A stretch of DNA of 64,000 nt, from the NCBI RefSeq assembly GCF_042435035.1, contig NZ_JBHMQT010000006.1, positions 248,001 to 312,000 of the forward strand. Direction: 5' to 3'. Below are positions 58,726-64,000 of this stretch, piece by piece. Every line of letters begins with the position of its first letter. Positions within the stretch are counted from its first letter, which is position 1. The position numbers were made by a program, and so were the translations under genes. This DNA comes from Sphaerimonospora cavernae. GTDB taxonomy: Bacteria; Actinomycetota; Actinomycetes; Streptosporangiales; Streptosporangiaceae. Below the pieces are notes generated by a model. That model ran no database searches and was not told the origin of the DNA. It saw only the letters and a list, made by a program, of their open reading frames with translations.

Positions 58726-59721
58726 TCAGAGCCAGAACCACTCGATCTTCGCCTTGGCCCGCCGCTCCGCCATGAAGGCGGAGAAAGCGGCCCGTCCCGC
58801 GGCGGCGAGCGTGGCATCGTCGGGATGAGCGGGGCGGCGATGATGTACCACACCGAAGAGAGAGGCATCACGGTAGGGCACCGGACCGACCGCCACCCCT
58901 TCGGCGGCGCCACGCAACGGCTCGGGCAACTCGGCAGACACCCGGTCGGCCACATGGACGGTGAGATCTCCGCCAGGACGCGTCACCCCCGCGCCCAGCG
59001 CCGCGACGGCGTCATTCTGACCGGCCAGCTCATCGAGGGCGGCTTCCGGCCCGATGGCCCACACGGCCGACACCCGGTCGAAGTCCGCGGCGTGGTCGGT
59101 GAAGTAGGCCATGGCCGATTCGGCCTGTGTGCGTCTTGTGAACCTGTTCATCTTGGCCAGGGCGAACAGATGGTTCTGGTATGCCTGCGGGGTGAGACCC
59201 ACCTGGTTCAGCCAGCGTATCGTGTCGGCGCGGCTGTGCAGCCCGCGCCGCCGCCGGAAGTCGTCGGAGGCCCGCTGCAGCTCGTCCTCCGACGGCTCCT
59301 CGTCCTCCCAGGTCTCCAAGGAAAGGATGCAGTAATCGATCAGGTCATCGTGCAAGGTCCTGTCCCGCTCGCCGTAGGCCCGCATCGAAAGCAGTGCCGT
59401 CTGTACGGACAGGTCCTGGCCGTCCACGCGCAGCACCTTGCTCGCGGCCCAGTGCGTGGAGTGGTCGACCGTCCATGGCACGCCGTCCTCGGCGGAGGCG
59501 GTGAGCGCGACGGTGCCGCCGTCCGGGTGGTCGACGAGCAGGTCGTAGTCGACCAGCGGGGTGCCCGGCCGTTCATCCACGACGAGTTGGGCGCGGCAGC
59601 CGGGGTTGGCGGCACGCCAGGCCGCCACGGTCCTGCGGGCGTCGGGCACGGCGTCGCGGTGTCGCGGCAGCCCGCGCAGCACCTCGACCGCTGCGGCGAG
59701 CGTCTGCGGGTAGCCGGTCAC
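58726..59721 (-). CDS. PpiC-related putative peptide maturation protein of the ATP-grasp RiPP locus
   Basis: 331 residues. The N-terminal alpha/beta part (VDYDLLVDHPDGGTVALTAS, ASKVLRVDGQDLSVQTALLS) is followed by a helical SurA/PpiC-like section (ASDDFRRRRGLHSRADTIRW, LNQVGLTPQAYQNHLFALAK, MNRFTRRTQAESAMAYFTDH) and a C-terminal PPIase-like part (AVGPVPYRDASLFGVVHHRR). It resembles the family of putative peptide maturation proteins found beside ATP-grasp ligases and small precursors in actinobacteria (TIGR04500 as I recall it). GTG 59721 overlaps the ligase stop by 4 bp. It may help recognise, fold or release the precursor (inference). Confidence 0.72.
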   Translation of the reverse strand: MTGYPQTLAAAVEVLRGLPRHRDAVPDARRTVAAWRAANPGCRAQLVVDERPGTPLVDYDLLVDHPDGGTVALTASAEDGVPWTVDHSTHWAASKVLRVDGQDLSVQTALLSMRAYGERDRTLHDDLIDYCILSLETWEDEEPSEDELQRASDDFRRRRGLHSRADTIRWLNQVGLTPQAYQNHLFALAKMNRFTRRTQAESAMAYFTDHAADFDRVSAVWAIGPEAALDELAGQNDAVAALGAGVTRPGGDLTVHVADRVSAELPEPLRGAAEGVAVGPVPYRDASLFGVVHHRRPAHPDDATLAAAGRAAFSAFMAERRAKAKIEWFWL

Positions 59722-60710
59722 GCGGGTACCTCCTGACCGGCCGGGCGCTCTCCGGCTGCCAGCCAGTCGGCGATCGCCTCGGAGATGGGCAGGTCGGTGA
59801 ACTCCTCCAGCCATCCCCACTGACCGTTGGGGTTCAACTCCAGGTACACGTACTCGCCTTCCGGGGTGAGGATCACGTCGATGCAGCCGAAGGCCAGGCC
59901 CAGTGTCCTGACCAGTTCGACACAGCGCCGTTCCACGTCCTCGGGCAGGTCGTGAACGGCGTAGCCGATGAAGGTGCCTTCGTAGCGGCGGAAATCGTCG
60001 CGGGTCATCCGTGACGCCTGGGAGTGTATCTCGGCGGTGAACACCTGATCACCGACGACGGTGATACGCAGCTCGACCGCCTTTTCGATCTTGGGCTGGA
60101 GGATCACCGGGGCATGCGCCAGGCGGTGACGACTGGTAAGGTGCCGCCGGGTCACCGAGGTGGTGTAGAAGCCGTGCTCCTCCCCGTGGAGTTCGTAGGG
60201 CACCAACTCGACCTCCTTGGCGATCAACCGGCCGTCCGTCGCCGCCCAGGCGTCGGCCAGCTCCTCGGGATCGCTGGTGATGGTCGTCGTCGGCACGGTG
60301 AAGCCCAGCGCGGCGCCGGCCGCGAGGTTGACCAGCTTGCTCTGGGTGCGTCGCAGCGTGTTCAGGCGGGCGGGGAACCAACGGGCGTCGAAGGTGTCGC
60401 TCCAGCCGTCCACGAAGATCCGTCCGAGCTTCGCGACGTGGTCACGGTGTCCGGGGTCCGCCACCGCGGGCGCCGCCTTCGGCGGCTGCGGGCGGCGCAC
60501 CCAGACGGTGCTGACGGCCGAGGAGTCGATCTCGGCGTCGTTCGTGATCAGCGTGTGCCGCCAGGCGCCGCCGATCAGGCGGGAGGTGATCCGGGCGGTG
60601 GCGGGATAGTCGCCGGGGTCCCACCAGTACACCTCGACGCCGCGCTCGACGAGCTTGGGTAGGACGAGGTTGACGCCCAGGTCGTCCTTGCTGCTGAGTA
60701 TAAGGATCAC
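59718..60710 (-). CDS. ATP-grasp ribosomal-peptide maturase (MvdD/graspetide-synthetase-like)
   Basis: A 330-residue ATP-grasp ligase. N-terminal pre-ATP-grasp part: MILILSSKDDLGVNLVLPKL, VYWWDPGDYPATARITSRLI, VSTVWVRRPQPPKAAP; central grasp: NLAAGAALGFTVPTTTITSD, GRLIAKEVEL, APVILQPKIEKAVELRITVV; metal/ATP end: FGCIDVILTPEGEYVYLELN PNGQWGWLEE. These match MvdD/MdnC-type macrocyclases, which link Asp/Glu side chains to Ser/Thr/Lys in a precursor core, giving lactones or lactams. GTG 60710 has TAGGAGC upstream. It lies directly behind a precursor gene and a hairpin. Confidence 0.87.
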   Translation of the reverse strand: MILILSSKDDLGVNLVLPKLVERGVEVYWWDPGDYPATARITSRLIGGAWRHTLITNDAEIDSSAVSTVWVRRPQPPKAAPAVADPGHRDHVAKLGRIFVDGWSDTFDARWFPARLNTLRRTQSKLVNLAAGAALGFTVPTTTITSDPEELADAWAATDGRLIAKEVELVPYELHGEEHGFYTTSVTRRHLTSRHRLAHAPVILQPKIEKAVELRITVVGDQVFTAEIHSQASRMTRDDFRRYEGTFIGYAVHDLPEDVERRCVELVRTLGLAFGCIDVILTPEGEYVYLELNPNGQWGWLEEFTDLPISEAIADWLAAGERPAGQEVPA

Positions 60711-60725
60711 CGGATGCTCCTAATG

Positions 60726-60753
60726 AGAGCGGCGCTCCGCGGAGCGCCGCTCT
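60726..60753 (-). terminator. attenuator hairpin between precursor and ATP-grasp genes
   Basis: A perfect 28-bp palindrome with half-site AGAGCGGCGCTCCG, 9 bp after the precursor stop and before the ligase ribosome binding site. It probably terminates most transcripts so that precursor exceeds enzymes. Confidence 0.7.
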
Positions 60754-60762
60754 GCCCGATCG

Positions 60763-60924
60763 TTAGCCGGGGTAGTCCCAGCAGGTGTCCGGCTGACCGT
60801 TGTTGATCGAGGTGCAGACCTTCGGGCTCGGACCCATCATCGGGTCGCGACCGCCGATGACCGTGTCCAGCACGTCGTCAGGCAGCTCGGCGCCGTTTTC
60901 CAGATCATCGATTCGAATGGTCAT
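60763..60924 (-). CDS. RiPP precursor peptide with double-glycine leader
   Basis: 53 residues. An acidic leader (MTIRIDDLENGAELPDDVLD, then TVIGG) ends in GG at residues 24-25, the cleavage site for a C39 peptidase, which is present in the transporter at 61516. The 28-residue core begins RDPMMGPSPKVCTSINNGQP and ends DTCWDYPG. It offers Asp acceptors (D27, D46, D50) and Ser/Thr/Lys donors (S33, K35, T38, S39, T47) for ATP-grasp crosslinking, and two Cys (37, 48) for a disulfide. ATG 60924 has GAGGAG. An in-frame extension to 61053 begins with a similar MRIDDP but lies in the promoter. Confidence 0.8.
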   Translation of the reverse strand: MTIRIDDLENGAELPDDVLDTVIGGRDPMMGPSPKVCTSINNGQPDTCWDYPG

Positions 60925-61255
60925 TCTCAACTCCTCATCGTGCTGCGGACGTTCGCCCGTCCGCGTTCGTGAACAGAACAGAGCAGAACAGACGGCCTCG
61001 GAAGGCTCCGATGGAGCCGGTTCGGCGGCCTCGCTCGGATCGTCGATGCGCATCGTCGCGGAACGCCTCCCTGCTCACCGAACTGGATCGTGCAAGGGCC
61101 GTCTTGCAAGCGGCTGCAATGTGGGTGGGAAGCGGGTGGTGACTCGCGCGGACCCCGTCTCAGCCGACCTCAGCCACTCACAAGTCCCTTCCAACCGCAC
61201 AGCCCTAGCGTTCGTCAGCGACCGGTGCTCAGATTCGGCCACCAGAGAGAGGGCC
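60925..61255. promoter_or_regulatory. divergent promoter region of the RiPP locus
   Basis: 331 bp separating the precursor/maturation operon (minus) from the export operon (plus). No regulator gene is present and no clear palindrome was seen. A segment at about 61053-60990 on the minus strand can be read as MRIDDPSEAAEP, loosely like the precursor start. Confidence 0.45.
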
Positions 61256-61519
61256 ATGTCGAAGATCACGACCGGCGATCCGAACGACGCCACCCGCCCG
61301 GTCCGGCGCCCCCAGGAGGCGCCGGCGCGACAGCAGGAGCGACCGAGGATCTATCGGGAGGAGGCCCTGCGCGAGCACGCCGCACCCCGCCCGGTCCGGC
61401 TCCTGTCGCCGATGATCAGCGGCCCGTCGTTCCTCGTGCTGTGGCTGGTCGCGGTGGCGATCCTGGCGGCCGGCACCGTCTTGACCGTGCTGGCGCTGCG
61501 CGCGGGAGCGGCCGGATGA
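61256..61519 (+). CDS. short HlyD-like membrane stub of the export system
   Basis: 87 residues: a basic N-terminus, then RIYREEALREHAAPRPVRLL, SPMISGPSFLVLWLVAVAIL and AAGTVLTVLALRAGAAG. The YREEALREH ... one transmembrane helix arrangement matches the first 60 residues of HlyD-type adaptor proteins of NHLP/PCAT exporters (FRKEALE-type motif), but the periplasmic coiled coil and barrel are absent. ATG 61256 has GAGAGAGGG. Its TGA overlaps the ATG of the transporter (ATGA at 61516). In a Gram-positive cell an adaptor stub may suffice to stabilise the transporter (inference). Confidence 0.68.
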   Translation: MSKITTGDPNDATRPVRRPQEAPARQQERPRIYREEALREHAAPRPVRLLSPMISGPSFLVLWLVAVAILAAGTVLTVLALRAGAAG

Positions 61520-63666
61520 TTCGCCGCATGCCCGTCATCCTGCAGAACACCGATACCGAGTGCGGCGCCGCCTGCCTGGCCATGGTGCTGTGCAGCCATG
61601 GCCGGCGCACGACGGTGCACCAGGTCACAGAACGCCTCCAAATCGGCAGGGACGGCCTGAGCGCCAGGGCGCTCCTGGACGGCGCGCGCGAGCACGGCCT
61701 CAAGGCCCGCGCGTTCTCCCTGGCCCCCGAGGACCTGCCCCGCGTGCCGCTCCCGGCCGTGGCGCACTGGGAGTTCAACCACTTCCTGGTGGTCGAACGC
61801 TGGTCGCCGGACCGCGTGGACGTCGTGGACCCGGCCGCCGGTCGCCGCAGGCTGACCCCCGAGGAGTTCGGCGCCGGGTTCACCGGCGTGCTTCTGGTGT
61901 TCGAGCCGGGCGAGGGCTTCCAGCGCGGCACGACCTCGATCGCGAGCGCCTGGCGCAGGGAGTTCGTACGCACGCTGCTTCGGCGGCGTAAGGGCATGCT
62001 CGCGCAGATCGTGGCCGCCTCGCTGCTGCTGCAGCTGCTCGGACTGGCCCTGCCGATGTTCTCCCAGCTCCTGCTGGACAGGATCGTCCCCGCGTACGGC
62101 GTGGAGGTACTCACCCTGCTGGGCGGCTCCGTGCTGCTGGTCGGCGCGGCCCAGTTGGTCATCGGCTATCTCCGCAGCGCGCTGCTGGTGGCCGTGCGGG
62201 TCCGCGCCGACCAGCAGCTCACCGAGGGCGTGGTGAGCCATCTCGTGACGCTGCCGTACCGGTACTTCACCCGGCGCGGCACGGGCGACCTGGTCACCCG
62301 TGCGGCCAGCGTGTCCACCCTCGGCGCCATCCTCACCGGCCAGATCGTGGCCGCGCTGCTGGACGGGCCGCTGGCCGTCGGCTACCTCGTGGTCGTCTAC
62401 TTCTGGGACCCCGTCTTCGGGCTGGCGCTAACCGGTGTGGCCATGCTGCAGACCCTCCTCATGCTGGGCACCACCAACCGCATCGCCACACTCACCAGGC
62501 AGGAACTGGCAGCGCTGTCGGCGTCACAGAGCAGCCTCATCCAGGCGATCTCCGGCATCGAGACGCTGAAGGCGTCCGGCGCCGAGCAGCGTGCGGTGGA
62601 GAAGTGGTCGGTCCACTTCAGCCGGCAGCTCGACGCGGACGTGCGGATGGGGCTGGCCCAAGGGCTGCTGGAGTCGGCGTTGTCGGGGATCCGGGTGGCG
62701 GCGCCGCTCGGGCTGCTGTGGTTGGGCGCGTGGCGGGTGCTCGACGGGCAACTCACGGTGGGTGCGCTGATCGCGCTCAACGCCATCGCACTGGCCGCGC
62801 TCACCCCGCTCGGCTCACTTATGACCGGGCTGCAGAGCTTGCAGCAGGCGGGCGCGCACTTCGACCGGCTGTCAGACATCCTGGCCTCCGACCCGGAGCC
62901 AAGCGAGGGCATCGAGGTGCTGCGCCTGCGCGGTGCGATCGAGGTGCGCGGCGTGAGCTTTCGACACGACCCCCGCGCCCCTTGGACGGTGCGGGACGTG
63001 TCGGTCGTCATCCGCCCGGGCCAGAAGGTGGCGCTGGTAGGTGCGTCCGGGTCGGGCAAGACCACGCTGGCCAGACTGCTGCTGGCGTTGCACACGCCGG
63101 TGCTGGGCGAGATCCGCTACGACGGGGTGCCGGCGGGAGAACTGAGCCTGCGTACGCTGCGCCGCCAGTTCGGCGTGGTCACCCAAGACCCGTCGCTGTT
63201 CAACGGCTCGATCAGGGAGAATATCGGGCTGAACGACCCCGATGCGCCGCTGGAGCGCGTGACGGCGGCGGCGCGCATGGCCGCGCTGCACGAGGAGATC
63301 ATGGCCATGCCGATGGGGTACGAGACGATGCTGACTGACGGCGGCGGCCTTTCCGGCGGGCAGCGCCAGCGCCTGGCACTCGCCCGCGCCCTCCTGGGTC
63401 GCCCCAAGGTGCTGCTGCTGGACGAGGCCACCAGCAACCTTGACAGCGCTACCGAGTCGGTCATCGAGGCGAACCTGAGCCACCTCGCCCAGACCAGGAT
63501 CGTCATCGCCCATCGGCTGAGCACGGTCAGGGACGCCGACCTCATCCTCGTCGTCGACGGCGGGCGCATCATCGAGCGTGGCACGCACGAGGAACTGATG
63601 GCCATGAGCGGCAAGTACACCGAACTGGTCGCGACGCAGGCGGCCGGCCATGTCGGCTCCCCCTGA
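61516..63666 (+). CDS. C39 peptidase-containing ABC transporter (PCAT) for the RiPP
   Basis: 716 residues. The N-terminal C39 peptidase has catalytic Cys16 (NTDTECGAACLAMVL), His in WEFNHFLVVERW (about 93) and Asp in VDVVDPAAGRR (about 107). A six-helix membrane domain follows (about 150-430: LLLQLLGLALPMFSQLLLDR), then the ATPase with Walker A VGASGSGKTTLARLL (about 510), signature LSGGQRQRLALARAL, Walker B KVLLLDEATSNLDS and the H-loop VIAHRLST. It cleaves double-glycine leaders and exports the core. ATG 61516 overlaps the HlyD-like stub. All catalytic residues are intact. Confidence 0.93.
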   Translation: MIRRMPVILQNTDTECGAACLAMVLCSHGRRTTVHQVTERLQIGRDGLSARALLDGAREHGLKARAFSLAPEDLPRVPLPAVAHWEFNHFLVVERWSPDRVDVVDPAAGRRRLTPEEFGAGFTGVLLVFEPGEGFQRGTTSIASAWRREFVRTLLRRRKGMLAQIVAASLLLQLLGLALPMFSQLLLDRIVPAYGVEVLTLLGGSVLLVGAAQLVIGYLRSALLVAVRVRADQQLTEGVVSHLVTLPYRYFTRRGTGDLVTRAASVSTLGAILTGQIVAALLDGPLAVGYLVVVYFWDPVFGLALTGVAMLQTLLMLGTTNRIATLTRQELAALSASQSSLIQAISGIETLKASGAEQRAVEKWSVHFSRQLDADVRMGLAQGLLESALSGIRVAAPLGLLWLGAWRVLDGQLTVGALIALNAIALAALTPLGSLMTGLQSLQQAGAHFDRLSDILASDPEPSEGIEVLRLRGAIEVRGVSFRHDPRAPWTVRDVSVVIRPGQKVALVGASGSGKTTLARLLLALHTPVLGEIRYDGVPAGELSLRTLRRQFGVVTQDPSLFNGSIRENIGLNDPDAPLERVTAAARMAALHEEIMAMPMGYETMLTDGGGLSGGQRQRLALARALLGRPKVLLLDEATSNLDSATESVIEANLSHLAQTRIVIAHRLSTVRDADLILVVDGGRIIERGTHEELMAMSGKYTELVATQAAGHVGSP

Positions 63667-63819
63667 CCCCGAACGGCTTGGCCCCGGGAGCGAAGACAGT
63701 GCTGCGCGACCATGCGGGACGCCTGACCGCCCTGGACGAGCCGCACAACGGCAACCCGAAACGCGACCGGGCAGACTATCGAGCGATCATCACTCGGGAG
63801 TCTGCCCAGCTCGTTGAGG

Positions 63820-63891
63820 TGGGGCGCCAGGGACTCGAACCCTGAACCGACGGATTAAAAGTCCGCAGCTCTGCCATTGAGCTAGCACCCC
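63820..63891 (-). tRNA. tRNA-Lys (anticodon UUU)
   Basis: Acceptor stem GGGGTGC (63891-63885) pairs with GCGCCCC (63827-63821) with one wobble; discriminator A at 63820. The anticodon loop CTTTTAA carries TTT, with stem GCGGA/TCCGT. D-arm and T-arm (GGTTCGAGTCC region) are normal. CCA is not encoded. The gap 63667-63819 has no supported gene, and 63892-64000 probably holds the tRNA promoter. Confidence 0.95.
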
Positions 63892-64000
63892 TTGCCGACA
63901 CGGGCCGACAGACCGAACGGGCCGGCCGACACGTCGGGTCGTGCTTCGCGAAACACGTCCCAGATGCAGGGTACAGAGCGTACCCGCCATCCGGCGACGC

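Noticed and set aside
63667..63819. Possible short coding remnant between the exporter and the tRNA
   Set aside because: An open stretch of about 50 codons exists but has no start with ribosome binding site and no homology I can see.

Overview
The window is high-GC, actinomycete chromosomal DNA. GTG starts are frequent, stop/start overlaps of the ATGA/GTGA type are common, and there are several mycothiol-type enzymes, a TatA, two DivIVA-domain proteins, a large EtfD-like iron-sulfur reductase and an actinobacterial-type gas vesicle cluster without gvpN. Together these point to a filamentous actinomycete, most likely Streptosporangiales (inference; no rRNA is present to confirm). The one RNA gene seen is a tRNA-Lys(UUU) at the right end.

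Layout. 1-8.4 kb is housekeeping: partial disA, radA, a methyltransferase, a TIM-barrel isomerase followed by a decayed TetR gene, etfD, and a glycosyltransferase pair. 8.4-21.3 kb is mixed: a CsoR copper sensor with operator, a PIG-V-like mannosyltransferase, an endonuclease/phosphatase-fold protein, gamma-carbonic anhydrase, a coiled-coil DivIVA protein, a type III PLP decarboxylase, GntR, kynureninase, a stand-alone ClpX-type zinc finger protein, an Rv2466c-like oxidoreductase with a CPFA motif and a PAP2 phosphatase. 21.9-27.3 kb is an unusual four-gene envelope cassette: a sigma-factor-like protein with transmembrane segment and extracytoplasmic BACON-like domain, a MinD/ParA ATPase, a bitopic membrane protein and a secreted repeat protein. 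27.4-30.6 kb is a metal locus (ArsR sensor, CDF exporter, ZIP-like transporter) interrupted by a second DivIVA gene. 30.6-32.5 kb holds DUF488, a mycothiol-dependent-type enzyme and TetR.

32.6-38.2 kb is a ten-gene gas vesicle operon with almost no intergenic space. At 38.8-41.1 kb a lower-GC AbiE-like toxin-antitoxin cassette lies between two 64-bp direct repeats whose hairpin shows a compensatory base-pair change; its toxin gene is frameshifted. A YciI/ECF42 pair, tatA and two paralogous secreted chitinases with the same 23-bp promoter palindrome follow.

47.5-56.5 kb is a candidate small-molecule cluster: sbnA/sbnB (L-2,3-diaminopropionate synthesis), a membrane desaturase-like diiron enzyme and a LysE exporter on one strand; on the other, a 31-residue peptide ORF coupled to an FAD/NAD(P)-binding protein, a cystathionine-synthase-like PLP enzyme and a BenE-type permease. 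After a TetR/thioesterase pair comes the most striking system, 58.7-63.7 kb: a graspetide-like RiPP locus with a 53-residue double-glycine precursor, an ATP-grasp ligase and a PpiC-related maturation protein on one strand, and a minimal HlyD-like membrane stub plus a C39-peptidase ABC transporter divergently on the other.
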